DNA from: Muraenolepis orangiensis
Lineage: Eukaryota; Chordata; Actinopteri; Gadiformes; Muraenolepididae
DNA: 64,000 bases
Direction: 5' to 3'
Assembly (NCBI GenBank): GCA_027704905.1
Contig: CM050999.1
Span: forward strand, 5,055,551-5,119,550
Shown here: piece after piece, positions 1 through 18,699 of the stretch
Layout of the letters: each line of letters begins with the position of its first letter
Position numbering within the stretch: the first letter of the stretch is position 1
The notes under the pieces: generated by a model
What the model saw: only the letters and a program-made list of their open reading frames with translations
Databases searched by the model: none
What the model was told of the DNA's origin: nothing
Made by a program: the position numbers and the translations under genes

Positions 1-378
1 TTGAGTGATGTGGTTAAACTAGACCGATAAACACATTCGACGGTACAAATGGGATATAACGCACACCATGCATGGAGAGTTTCACACACAGAGTGCGAAA
101 CAACTGCAAATCGCAAACGGCAAATTTCTCATACAACTTCTGCTCCACAACATCAGGATGGAGCATAAATAAATAAACACCCTCTGTGGTTATACCCCTA
201 AAGTGGCAATAGCACAAGGACGAAATGCTCATTCGAAAAATGAGAACCGTGGTGGTGCTCCTTTCTCCTCAAAACACCTCAACTGTGTGACTAGTTTGAG
301 CTTTCCTCGTGATATGTTGACCCTTGACCCCACGTCATTCGTCCCATTGGTCAATCAGTGTTTCCTTCTGTTGTGTAC

Positions 379-2805
379 CGGTCTTTGAAGAGGAGGGTTT
401 CCCCTCTCAACTCTGTGATGGCGTCGAAACTCAGCATGGGGTCACACTTCTCTGGCGCGTCGGGTTTAGGCTTCACTTTCTTGTTGGGGTTCGACCCTAT
501 GATTGGAAACAACAGTCATCATACACTCATAAAAACACACAACAACATTGACATTGAAGATCTTCAAGGATATTAAATACAAATATGATTTCATATTTAG
601 CGAGTAGTACTGTACTACTTTTAAAAAGCACACACCATAAAGTTCCTGAATGCCCTCGATGTCGTCCTCGGCCAGAGGGAATCCCGTGGAGTAGGCGTAG
701 ATGGGGAACATCAAGGCCCCCGGGTCTGAGGAATGGGACAAGCCCAGGGCATGTCCGAACTCGTGGGTCGCCACCAGAAACAAATTGTAGTCTAGAAAAA
801 AAAAAAGAAAAAAAGGACCATTAGCACAACAGCACTAGCATTAGCCAAAATACAGCGTTGTTGACTTGGCCGCGGCCGGGACGTTCATATAATAGGGTAC
901 AGCCCGAGGGCCAAAAACGAGGCTATTGGTTGTGACAACGTCAGTGTTTAACGGCTGCCTCCTCACTTGCCGTCTGAGTCTTTAGTCCAGTTTTCGTCCT
1001 CGTCAAAGTGTGTGTCCCCGCCGATCCCCGCGCCAGGGGGTAGGCGTGGGCCAGGAGACCATTAGGCCCATCGAAAGGATTAAAATCTCCGTGCTCTGGG
1101 GAAATAACCAGGAGGACAAATACTAATTCAATACAAATAGCCTGTTCCCTGCCATAATGTCCATACAAATGTACATATACGAGTGACTATACACACCATA
1201 AAATAACTATAACACTTTCGGTCAGACAAATGATATCGATTAGCTATGATACATTATATAGTAGTTTCAGTACTCGGCCCTCAGTAGAACATTCCTCCGG
1301 CACACCAAATAGGCCCCTTTGCCCCATCTCCCAATGCTAAAGAATCCTTCACAGAAGTCCTGGACCCAGATTCAGATCGGGATCTGTGCCAAAATCAAAT
1401 AAATTGTTCCTTGGCCCATAAGCAATCTAACCACTGTATTGTCTAATTCCGTACAGAACTAAGTTATCTTGCTAAGAGACAAACAGACAGAGAAATGAAC
1501 AGCGGTGAAAACATAACCTCCTACCACCTTCGATGGCGGAGGTAAATATCACAGATTCTGGTCTGTAATGTTTAGAGATCAATGATTGTGAGGCCCAGCG
1601 GTGGGGTTGGTACGTACCGAGCGACCCGAAGCTGACCATGATGTCGGCGATGCCGCGGTGGAGCCTCTTGAAGGTGAGGGGGGTGACAGAGGCCCACACG
1701 TTGAGGGCCTTCCGGATGGCTCTCTCCACCGACGGCCTCTTCATGTCGGGGGTGAAGTTCTCTATCCTGGAAAACCGTGAGAAAAACACACTTTTAGAAT
1801 GGACGGATGGCGACGAGAATGAAAGATGTCTTGCTGATAAAGATAATGTATCTTTTTTAATTTGGTTGTTAAATAAATCAATAACAAATCCCTAACGAAT
1901 GTGTGTTGCACACCTGAAGGTGAGATTGTGGTTCGGCCATTTCAGATTCCTGGGGAAGAGATTGTATTCCCCGACGTCTGGGACACCACATCTGGGCAGA
2001 CTCATTGTGTCAAAGGTTTCAGCGTCCAGGTTCCCGGTCACCTTGAGAAAGGGAACAGGAAACACTGTCAAATATTGAACTTCAGTAGACTCCTCAGTGG
2101 ACTCCTCAGTAGACTCCTCAGTGGACTCCTCAGTGGACTCCTCAGTGGACTCCTCAGTGGACTCTCCAGTAGACTCTCTGCTGCTACGCAAATTAAATTT
2201 TTTGCCCTTTTGTGTAGTCTTCTCGTTGTTATAAAATGTAGGTTTTAAAACCTAATTTATAAACAATTTTGCACAAACAAAATGCTGCTGGTGTTAACCT
2301 TCAAAGTCATTCATATATTTAAAGGGTGACTCTACGTTAAAGTCACTGTGTTACAGTACGGTTACCTTTAACTTGAAGAAAGCCTGCATCTCCTTTATCT
2401 TGGTCTGCAGGGTGTCGGAGGATTTCCTAGCTCCAAGGAGACCAACGGGGAGGTCGTAGAAACGCCGGAGATATCTCTGTACATTTAGAAGAAGGAAGGG
2501 CCTTATTTAACCACAAGGTAGCATTATACTACATGATATAATAGTAGAGACATTACTATACAAGTGTACTTAAACAGATGTTAAAATGTCTGCAGTAAAT
2601 GTCTCTCTATGTGTTACCTGTGTATCACCTGTGTGTGTTACCTCTGTATCACCTGTGTGTTACCTGTGTATCACCTGTGTGTTACCTGTGTATCACCTGT
2701 GTGTGTTACCTCTGCCTGAAGTCTCTTCTCTGCCTGGTCTTTGGGCGTAGGCATAGCAACGCAGTGAGCCAGCATCACCAGGAGAAGAAGAGCCGTCCCT
2801 GTCAT
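379..2805 (-). CDS. mmp13: Collagenase-3-like matrix metalloproteinase (MMP13 type), 3' part beyond the window
   Basis: A secreted zinc endopeptidase of the extracellular matrix. Coding exons on the minus strand are 2805-2710, 2476-2366, 2041-1914, 1766-1618, 1095-971 (or to 967), 791-636 and 496-379. The remaining hemopexin exons must lie left of base 1. Seen: a hydrophobic signal peptide (MTGTALLLLVMLAHCVA), the cysteine switch PRCGVPDV in exon 3, the zinc site HEFGHALGLSH in exon 6, and a hinge plus first hemopexin blade beginning KCDP with LRGETLLFKDR in exon 7. The DPGALMFPIY and KCDP...LRGET stretches fit MMP13 better than MMP9 or MMP20. Oddities: an additional intron splits the prodomain between exons 2 and 3; exon 5 is 125 nt where the neighbouring MMP has 126, giving a frameshift after AHAYP; and its donor is either GC at 970-969 or GT at 966-965. 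This could be a recent pseudogene, a real variant or an assembly error. The a/b paralogue is not determined. Confidence 0.88.
1320..1545 (-). repeat. Dispersed repeat copy in an mmp13-like intron
   Basis: Read on the minus strand it contains GCCATCGAAGGTGG, then GTTTGTCTCTTAGCAAGATA and TGTACGGAATT, and later GATC-rich sequence. The same ordered blocks occur at about 12960-13110 in a non-equivalent intron of the MMP20-like gene, so this is a dispersed element rather than shared ancestral intron sequence. The family was not identified. Confidence 0.6.
2082..2178. repeat. 12-bp minisatellite inside the extra mmp13-like intron
   Basis: Near-perfect copies of CTCCTCAGTGGA (with GTAGA variants), about eight in a row. 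Because 12 is a multiple of three it reads as an open (ESTE)n frame on the minus strand, in frame with the downstream exon. A stop soon after the exon 2 donor blocks simple intron retention. Confidence 0.9.
2610..2710 (-). repeat. Minisatellite built from the exon 1 splice donor
   Basis: On the minus strand exon 1 ends GCAGAG followed by GTAACACACACAG. That donor is followed by alternating GTGATACACAG and GTAACACACAG units: the true donor plus four further GTAACACA copies and four GTGATACA copies, each preceded by AG. Confidence 0.85.
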
Positions 2806-2850
2806 GTTGAGTGTTGTCCAGACCAGTGGTTGGAACAGAGCATCTGGGAG

Positions 2851-2940
2851 GGGTATTTAAAGTCTTCCAGTCTTTTTCTTTTTTTCTTTTCTCAACCGGC
2901 CCTAGTGATTCATATGTAAAAACCACCGTTAACCACTTCC
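2851..2940 (-). promoter_or_regulatory. mmp13: Candidate mmp13-like core promoter (TATA-like, AP-1-like, Runx, ETS sites)
   Basis: Read on the minus strand, a TTTAAATA box lies at 2861-2854, about 50 bases upstream of the ATG. A TGAATCA AP-1-like site is at 2912-2906. Two Runx cores (AACCAC on the plus strand) are at 2921-2926 and 2931-2936, and a GGAA ETS/PEA3 core is at 2940-2937. Mammalian MMP13 promoters are known to combine TATA, AP-1, PEA3 and Runx2 sites. Functional use here is inferred from order and spacing only. Confidence 0.5.
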
Positions 2941-4200
2941 TCTTTTGACCTTTTCCCTGGAAAAAAGTGCTTGTTTCTGTAGAGTTTGGGATTGAGGTTT
3001 GGGCTGGAGATGCTTAATCCGACCAAAAAACTGCTTACAAGATTCTAAAGATAAACAAGCTGATTTACAACTCTGCTTGTTTCCCAGCAGATTTGTAAAA
3101 CAAAACTACCCACAATTTGGTGGCAGGCTTGTTTCTCGCTAAACAACACAAATCAAATGTAAAAGACTCATTTCAATTGCACTTTGCTGTTTCTTAAGCG
3201 ATGGTCCCTTTAGAGAGCTTTTTAATCCCTAAAGGATGGAGACGTATTCTGGACCAAATAGGAAACGTTAGCGTACACACACACTCCTCGGTAGCTAAAC
3301 ATGTGACCCATGTTCACTCGGGGCTTCCCCTCCGCCCTAGACAGTAGACAGTAGACATGTCATTCTACCATGAGACTTCTGATGTGACCAAGAGGCAGTG
3401 ATCCATCGATGAGGATTACATATAGGGGGGGGGGGGGGAAAGCCTAATCAGAAACCTTCAGAAAGTATATTGATGAAATTCGGTACATGCGTACATTCTA
3501 TACGGACACCCAAAGAATGCGTGCGTGTCACAGACGCTAACCATCACCCAGAACCGATCATTAGTTCCAGAGCAAAGTGACTCTCCTGGAACCCTGGAGG
3601 AAAAGGTGTTCAACTCCTCTCTCACTGAGCTGAATAGTATTTTGAATTTTCTTTTTTGTTGCCATTTCTGGAAGACTTAAGTTAATTCTTGATTAATCTC
3701 AGCAAGACAACTACAATACAAACCATATATATTGTCTATTAAAAGTGACAACTTGTGCTGCCAAGTATAGGTGTCACAGATAGGTACATCCAGGAGGTAT
3801 ACAACACAGTATTAGAAGATGTAAAAAGGTCTGAACCTGGTCAAAGGTCAAAATATCACATTTATTTATGTTTCATGGTGGTCGAAGACACTTAAAACAC
3901 ATTTAATAGTAGTATATATTATAGTATATATTGTATATGTTATTTAGCGTATTATTTATAGTATAGTAGAGTGTTACTGCAGTAAAATATATTTAGTTCC
4001 CAATAATTGTCTCCGTGTTGAGAAACACGCATTAACAGTAACAGCATGACGCCATATGTGTGATTCCTCTTCCAGGTCAACGTGCTCCAAAACACGTCTC
4101 CATTTCTACATTTTTCTTGTGTTGTGATGACAAAATGTCTGTCCATCTCAACTAGTTACAGCAGGCTGAGACATGCTGTCTGTAGACACGCTTTCTACCC

Positions 4201-4531
<331 letters not shown>

Positions 4532-5079
4532 CTATCGTATAGCATATAGTCACATATTGAAATACCTAACAGACATTCCCAAGTCATTTAAACGGAACAC
4601 ACAGAGAGAGGTTTAGGGTTAAGTGAACAGAACTACTGGCACACAGATTGTCCAGTCAGACAAACACTCTTATCATTCCCTTCTTCATCCGCAGCAAGAT
4701 AGAAAAAAAAGAAAAAAGTACAATAACAATAACATCCTCATGCTTTAGTTAAGCAAGACAAAACACAAATGAGTCCATGCTTTGATGATGCTCTTCTGCC
4801 AGTCAGAGACAGGGGAGCAGCTCACCACTAACTTCCTGTGGAATGACTCAGAAGCCACACGCTAACCAGCGTTTCCTCCTCAACAATACATGTGGACTTT
4901 AGTTATTTGTTTTTCAGACAATAGAAAAATAACCTAGTAGTCATTTTGAAACTATAACAAAAGCATTTTGTTGTTGTAACTTGTTCGATGCACTTCTGAT
5001 TTATGTGTATTTAAAAACAAATCTTAAAATATAGATTTAGTCCTTTCTTGGCAGGGTTTGGTTTAAGGGTTTGATACAT

Positions 5080-5180
5080 TTACATTACATTTACATTTAG
5101 GGCATTTGGCAGACGCTTTTATCCAAAGCGACTTACAAGGTGTACATTAGTTGAAGCAGACAATAGCATAATGATGATAC
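5080..5180 (-). mobile_element. Solo 3' tail of an L2-type LINE
   Basis: Contains ATTTACATTTAGGGCATTTG, the CAGACGCTTTTATCCAAAGC block and GTACATTAGTTGAAGCAGAC. The same order is found at 55,900-55,985, where it is the 3' end of an L2 element whose ORF is visible. It is a heavily 5'-truncated copy. Confidence 0.75.
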
Positions 5181-5529
5181 ATGTCCATTAATTAGTGGTT
5201 AATTACATTATTTAGGTAGAAATGCGACACCTTACGTGGAGAGACCAAGGCCTCCTCTATAAGCCATACTTGGAAGGAGCAACATTCAGACAACACAATA
5301 TGTAACACTAAACAATACCACTGGAGGGCAGTAAAGCGTGTGGAAGAACAAGAGCAGTTGCTCCCTCTTGGGATTCCACCAAATACGTGTGTGCGTGTGT
5401 GACGCCTTAACCCAGGGGTGTCAAACTCAAATACCCAGTGGGCCAAAATGTAAAACCTGAACAAAGTCGCGGGCCAACATTGAACAAATGAACCTTTTAA
5501 TATGGACCCAAACAAGTTTAGCTTTAACA

Positions 5530-6208
5530 TTGAATATGGAACAAGCATCGCTTATTACATACAATATATCATTGAATCTGGAACAAGCATCGCTTATTAC
5601 ATACAATATATCATTGAATATGGAACAAGCATCGCTTATTACATACAATATATCATTGAATATGGAACAAGCATCGCTTATTACATACAATATATCATTG
5701 AATATGGAACAAGCATCGCTTATTACATACAATATATCATTGAATATGGAACAAGCATCGCTTATTACCATACAATATATCATTGAATAGGAACAAGCAT
5801 CGCTTATTACATACAATATATCATTGAATATGGAACAAGCATCGCTTATTACATACAATATATCATTGAATATGGAACAAGCATCGCTTATTACATACAA
5901 TATATCATTGAATATGGAACAAGCATCGCTTATTACATACAATATATCATTGAATATGGAACAAGCATCGCTTATTACATACAATATATCATTGAATATG
6001 GAACAAGCATCGCTTATTACCATACAATATATCATTGAATAGGAACAAGCATCGCTTATTACATACAATATATCATTGAATATGGAACAAGCATCGCTTA
6101 TTACATACAATATATCACTGAATATGGAACAAGCATCGCTTATTACATACAATATATCATTGAATATGGAACAAGCATCGCTTATTACATACAATATATC
6201 ATTGAATA
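5530..6208. repeat. 42-bp tandem array inside the hAT element
   Basis: About 16 copies of a 42-bp unit (core GGAACAAGCATCGCTTATTA, then CATACAATATATCATTGAAT). A variant with an extra C (TTACCATAC) next to a shortened GAATAGGAAC occurs at 5761 and again exactly 252 bases later at 6013, showing that a six-unit block was duplicated. The long open frames across it are by-products of the 42-bp (14-codon) period. Confidence 0.95.
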
Positions 6209-6460
6209 GTGGAGACATGCAAAATCGAATTTCAAATGAAAAAACACATCAATGGCATTCATTTATTAAATAAATAAAATTAAATAAAAATCGTATGCCT
6301 CTTTTATATTTGCAGCCTTCTGATTTAAATACCAAAATAAACTTTTTCCCCTGGCTAATAATTTTACAAATAAAATGATAATAAATAAATCAACCATTCA
6401 AGCCCATGCCTTGTAGCAAGAAAAAGTGCACAAAGAAAATGTTAATTATTGCACACTGAT

Positions 6461-8268
6461 CTAATCTGATGTGCCCAAGCCAGATACCTGGCATCTCTTC
6501 TTGGATGCTAGTTCATCAATGTCTGGGCTCAGGCTCTGAGCTGAAGAAATCCTCAGTATCGAGCGAAGGTGTTCATCAGTCAGACGTCTCCTGTGAGTTG
6601 TTTTGGTCATCTTCATCGAGGAGAAAAGTTGCTCGCATAGATAAGTGCTGCCGAACATGGAGAGCATGTGAGCAGCTTGGGGGCGGAGGCGTTGTGTCAG
6701 GGATGAACCGTGGAAACTGTGCGGCGCCCACAGCATCATACTTTGACATCAGCTGTGACGTTGCACTGGAGTTCAATCAGCTCCATTTGGATGTTGGTTG
6801 GTGCATTTTCCACATCAACTGCGAAGGGATTACTAAGCAGTTCAAACCTACATTTCTGGACATCGAAGTCGGCAAATCGCCGGCTAAACTCAGCGGCGAG
6901 AACACTGAGTTTTTCAGCAAACTGTGCGCATGGGAACACGGCGGTAGAGATCTGCGCTTTTATGGTTTGGCAGCAGGGAAAATGGCAAGGGTTTCCTTGC
7001 AGCATCTGATTCTCCCACAGGCACAGTTTAGTTTTAAAGGCCCTCACTGCAGCGTACATGTCTGTGATGATGCGCCCCCGCCCCTGAAGCTGCAGGTTCA
7101 GCGCATCGAGATGGCTCGAGATGTCACAGAGAAAGGCCAGCTCACACAGAAACTTTTGCTCCCGGAGCTCTGCTGTATCCTTCCCTTTGGTTTCCAGGAA
7201 TTGACATATTTCCTCACGCAGCTCGAAACATCTGTTCAGTACTTTTCCTCTGCTTAGCCATCTCACCTCTGTGTGATACGGCACGTCTGCGTATTCCGAA
7301 CCACACTCCTCCAGAAAAGATTTAAACTGGCGGTGATTCAGACCTTTGGCTCTTATAAAGTTAACTACCTGTGTTACTGTGGTCATAACATGTTCCATCT
7401 TTAGGGCTTTGGCACACAGTGATTCCTGATGTATGATGCAGTGGTAAACAGTTAGCTCACCTGCACAGTTCTCTTCCCGCATCTTCTCCCGAACCATGCC
7501 CACCAGTCCACTCTTTTTACCGCACATCGCTGGCGCACCATCTGTCGTTAATCCAACGAGTTTATCCCACGGCAGCTTTATTTCAGTTACACATTTGGAA
7601 ACCTCCTCAAAGATTTCCTTTCCTGTGGTTGTGCCATGCATTGATTTGAATCCCAATAGCTCCTCCGTAACACACAGATTTGAGTCCACTCCACGGATGA
7701 AGACTGACAGCTGAGCAGTATCAGATGCGTCGCAGCTCTCATCCACAGCGAGGGAGAACGCAACGAAATATTTTCCCTTTTCCATCAGCTGGTCATACAG
7801 ATTGGTGGCAAGATCACATGTGCGATCAGCTACTGTGTTCCTGCTCAGGCTCACGTTTGAAAATGCTTGCTTTTTCTCTGGGCATACGAGGTCACAAACT
7901 TTCATCATGCACTTTTTCACGAACTCTCCCTCATTAAAGGGCCGGGCTGATTTTGCGATCTCTGCTGCCACTATATAACTAGCCTTTACAGCAGCCTCAC
8001 TTTGTGATGTGGCTTTTTTGAACATATTCTGTTGTGAAACCAAACTTCTTTTCATCTCCTCTACTTTCTGGCTCCTTTGAGTCATGTCCAGGTCCTTGTA
8101 TTTGTCATGGTGTTTCGTTTCATAGTGTCGTCTAATGTTGTACTCCTTACTTACAGCCACGTTGACTCCACAAACAAGACAAACAGGTTTGTCTTTTACA
8201 TATGTAAACAGATATTCTGCCTCCCACTTGTCCAGAAAGCTCCTGTTTTCTGCCTTTCTTTTCGCCAT
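6461..8268 (-). pseudogene. hAT transposase, frameshifted in the C-terminal dimerisation domain
   Basis: Start placed at the ATG at 8268 (MAKRKAENRSFLDKWE) because similarity to transposase-derived GTF2IRD2-like fish proteins begins there; an in-frame ATG exists at 8370. Seen in order: a BED-like zinc finger (CLVCGVN...HYETKH), RNase H-like core with FSLAVDESCD and LTTDGAPAM, and LSRGKVLNRCFELREE. The main frame stops at 6736. The hATC segment (HMLSMFGSTYLCEQLFSSMK, then DEHLRSILRIS) continues in another frame at 6735-6461, with a short stretch (SKYDAVGAAQFPRFIP) in a third frame. Two frameshifts, near 6755 and 6690, therefore separate it from the body. A complete active transposase is not encoded. 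Confidence 0.88.
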
Positions 8269-9197
8269 TTTTGGGAAGGGATAGCGCGCTGACAGGTCTA
8301 TGTTGCTTTGACTACTGTCACAGAGGAGAGGGCGTTTCTGGGTCCTGTCCTGATTGGCGCGCGAAAACAACAGCAGAGCATTATGGGATTCGTAGTATTA
8401 GCGGTGAATGCGCTGTATAATACCGGCGGGCCAGCTCTAGTAGTAATTTGGTATTGTCTCGCGGGCCAAATATAATTACCCCGTGGGCCAAATTTGGCCC
8501 GCGGGCCAGAGTTTGACACCCATGCCTTAACCCAACAGAGGAGGTTTGGGACAGCATTATTTCTTAGAGGTGTTTTATTAAGACGGAAATTTCTCCATGA
8601 AATCCAACGGTTGCATGGCACCCTGTTTAAAAGTGTAGTCCAGTCCTTGAGGTCAAAGGGTCATTGGTTCAGTCCGATAGGCTTCATTCATCCATATTTA
8701 GCAATGAACATGGATGCAGTCCACACTAGTTTCCACATCTGAAAAACTATTTGTTTGTAGAGTTTTTGTAAAGAACCGTAGAACACAGAATGGAATGGCG
8801 TTAATAACTCACATTAAGATATCACCGATATCGGCGGTGTTGTCATGATAACTTTAATCCTTCTAACCAAACACGTGCCCTTGTTATGTAGCGCTGCTGT
8901 TTGCTTCATGGTTAACGCTGTGTGGTCTATGGGAAGCTGCATGTTGCACACTCTGCATGTACACAACCGTAGGGATTCGTACCCTCAGTAACAGGCGGCC
9001 GATTGGGACAACAAACAAACAATTGAACAAGACATTGGAATTATTTTGACATCAATCAAGCTGTTTGTACACACGCCCTGTTATCCTACAGGGATGTGGT
9101 GTTGCTTGAGTACTATGGTGATGACACAAAAAAAACAATTAAAAACACAATTAATGCACTTTTACTGCAAAGAATGCAGGAGGCAATAGCTGTCAAA

Positions 9198-9307
<110 letters not shown>

Positions 9308-9712
9308 ATCTCTATATAAAAACAGATGAGGCAAGCTGTGGGTTTTATTGTTGATTTTGGTTGCTGTCGACTAAACTGAAGAGGCGTGTATATCAGTAAA
9401 CATGTCTCCTCTTGTATGAGGAGTTGTTGGTTGGTATATATAACTGATATAACTGTGAACATGAGTACAGCTGAGCCATCTTAATCCACCCAGGGCCAAC
9501 CTGTGTACTTACGGCTCAATATAGCTCCTTGGAGCAGGATGCCTGTATCTCTGGTTTGAGGCTTCCATCCTACTGCTGCTGTAATGACCATGTCTCCCCC
9601 AGCTATGAAGCGTGCCACTCTAAATGATGTTCTCTCGAGTCCCTTGTGCTTAAATTGACTTCATTACCTTGTCTGTTCCAACATAAAACCGGGGCATTTT
9701 GAATTCTCCAGA

Positions 9713-9823
9713 AGTCCTTTGGCGATAGAGCGTGGAGGTATGCTGGTGAAGTCCTTAGGCGATGGAGCGTGGAGGTATGCTGGTGAAGTCCTTAGGCGAT
9801 GGAGCGTGGAGGTATGCTGGTGA
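9713..9823. repeat. 37-bp minisatellite, three copies
   Basis: Unit AGTCCTTAGGCGATGGAGCG followed by TGGAGGTATGCTGGTGA, repeated three times with two substitutions in the first copy. No gene seen from 9,830 to 10,450. Confidence 0.93.
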
Positions 9824-10457
9824 AGTTCCCTCCCGTCCCCGACCAGAGGGAATGCTGTTGGTACCATTAAAGCACACCACCCAATCAAGGCTAACTGTAG
9901 CCTGAATGTGTGCACACGCCTTTAGCTTCTCATGACGTTCTGGCGAGCGGCCATTTTCTTTTTTGAAGGATCCCATTTGCCTCTCTGCAATTAGAGTGAA
10001 TTTCAGTTTCTTTATATAGCTTTCTATCGTTGAGTAGAGTTACATGTTACAACTAAACAAAACGTTTTTGGCCAGAATATATTTGGAAAGCTCAGCGTGG
10101 GATTGAAGCCGGACACCTTTGGTTTCACATTGCATTGATTTGGTGGAGCTTAGTTGGCTCTGATAATTGTTAACATGCTAAAAATAATAATTCATAATTT
10201 ATTAATTATATGTGCAGTTGTGCAATTGTATAGATTCAATTTCTAGCACTTTGAGTTTTAACTTCTAGCACTTTGAGTTTTGCCCACGCAAATTAAAAGT
10301 GCATTATAAATATAATTTAATATTATTATTATTAACTTAACATTCTTAAGTCAACTTAACATTCATAGACCTATAAATACGATGCAATCACACATTGTCA
10401 AAACAAATATTTGTGTCTCCCACATGGCATTGCATCCTGTGATGTGAACATGTCCAA

Positions 10458-10769
10458 TGAGTCAGCAAAACGTCCTATTGACTTGACACTCTTCAAGGCT
10501 CCTCAGCAGATGAGAGCTGACATGTTGTGATACCTGTGATACGCCCTTAAACATTACGCAATATACAATGTTAGTTGCATATTACATTTTCTTTTTTGGT
10601 TGTGCTTGGCTCAAGCTAAGCCCCTCCCTAATGCCACAGCAGGCCTGCTGGCCAGCCATGAGTCACGACAGCCATTTAAAAGGCTTTCTCATTAACCAGA
10701 ACCTGCGAGTCCACGTGTTCTCTGAGCCTCGGCCACCACCGCTACCACCGCCGATTGCCGGGCAAAACA
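10458..10769 (+). promoter_or_regulatory. Candidate promoter of the MMP20/30-like gene: two AP-1 sites and a TATA-like box
   Basis: TGAGTCA occurs at 10458-10464 and again at 10659-10665. A TTTAAAA box is at 10675-10681, about 90 bases before the ATG at 10770. A proximal AP-1 site beside a TATA box is characteristic of inducible MMP promoters; use here is inferred. Confidence 0.5.
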
Positions 10770-17811
<7,042 letters not shown>

Positions 17812-17912
17812 AGGACAGATTGAGACTGTGATTTTAGTGGTTCAATTCATAATTATTCAAGTTACCCTGTTACACTGAGTTTAATGTTTTATTTATCGAG
17901 GGAACGTGGCAA

Positions 17913-17918
17913 AATAAA
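17913..17918 (+). promoter_or_regulatory. Poly(A) signal AATAAA of the MMP20/30-like gene
   Basis: AATAAA lies about 100 bases after the TGA at 17809-17811; no competing signal is seen before it. Confidence 0.7.
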
Positions 17919-18302
17919 TGGTTACACTGTAAATGTAAAGTGTGATTTTCTATATATATATATACACTTCTATCTTTCCTATTTTGCCATTTAGTCGATG
18001 CTTTGAAACGCTTTGAAATCTTTACACCAAAGCCAAATACTTATTACCACTATTACCACTACAAATACCTACTACTATACTTGTAGTGACAATCGTGTAC
18101 TCTGGTGAGTTTATCACTGATGATGTGCAGCTTCATTAACACGGCTGCTTTCAAAAATGTGTGCAGTGATATTTTTACAGATTACAAGAAAACCCTTAAA
18201 CCTCATTGACATGCAGATACATTATTTTTCTCTTAAGTGGCACTAAAAACTCCCCAGACACGACAAGGGGCTTTCAACCACAACACCTCTAGACATGTGG
18301 GG

Positions 18303-18336
18303 CAGAGAGAGAGAGAGAGAGTGAGAGTGAGAGTGA

Positions 18337-18384
<48 letters not shown>
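18303..18384. repeat. (GA)n microsatellite
   Basis: GA repeat with GTGA interruptions, ending before ACGGGCCC. Nothing else was recognised from 17,940 to 18,700. Confidence 0.95.
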
Positions 18385-18385
<1 letters not shown>

Positions 18386-18699
18386 GGGCCCTTTTAGATG
18401 TATGATTGTGCCCAACAACCTCAAGAAACACTCAGAGTCATAAGGATGGAGATGCTCTGGTCATGGATTTGCATTTTGATGGGGTTTTCGGACGCTTCAC
18501 CCATCGTGCAGGAGAAGAGGTCGGCAGCCTGGGGACTAAGATTCGGCTGAGGTTTGTGGAAGAAACCTTCCCTCTGTCTCCCTCTCTTTCTCTCTCTGAG
18601 ACTAAATAAGGGACAGTCATGTGGTTTTTGATTTGATGGGTGAAACTGATTGCAGTGAAATGAACATATCTCAACCGTGTGGTCACACGTGGACCACAC

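Larger units (their letters stand above)
5413..8524 (-). mobile_element. hAT DNA transposon with intact termini and 8-bp target duplications
   Basis: The left end reads CAGGGGTGTCAAACTC and the right end, reverse complemented, CATGGGTGTCAAACTC. The flanks are a perfect 8-bp duplication, CCTTAACC, at 5405-5412 and 8525-8532, as expected for hAT. Inside are a frameshifted transposase gene on the minus strand and, beyond its 3' end, a 42-bp tandem array. The perfect target duplication indicates fairly recent insertion. It lies between the two head-to-head MMP genes. Confidence 0.93.

Noticed and set aside
14..232. A further hemopexin exon of mmp13-like in the left-most frame
   Set aside because: The translated frame shows none of the hemopexin blade residues expected after KDR; it is more likely intron.
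5427..6218. A 263-codon open frame on the minus strand over the 42-bp array
   Set aside because: The frame exists because the repeat period is a multiple of three; no start context, homology or non-repeat coding sequence supports it.
6469..7257. A 262-codon plus-strand frame
   Set aside because: Antisense shadow of the hAT transposase, with no recognisable domain.
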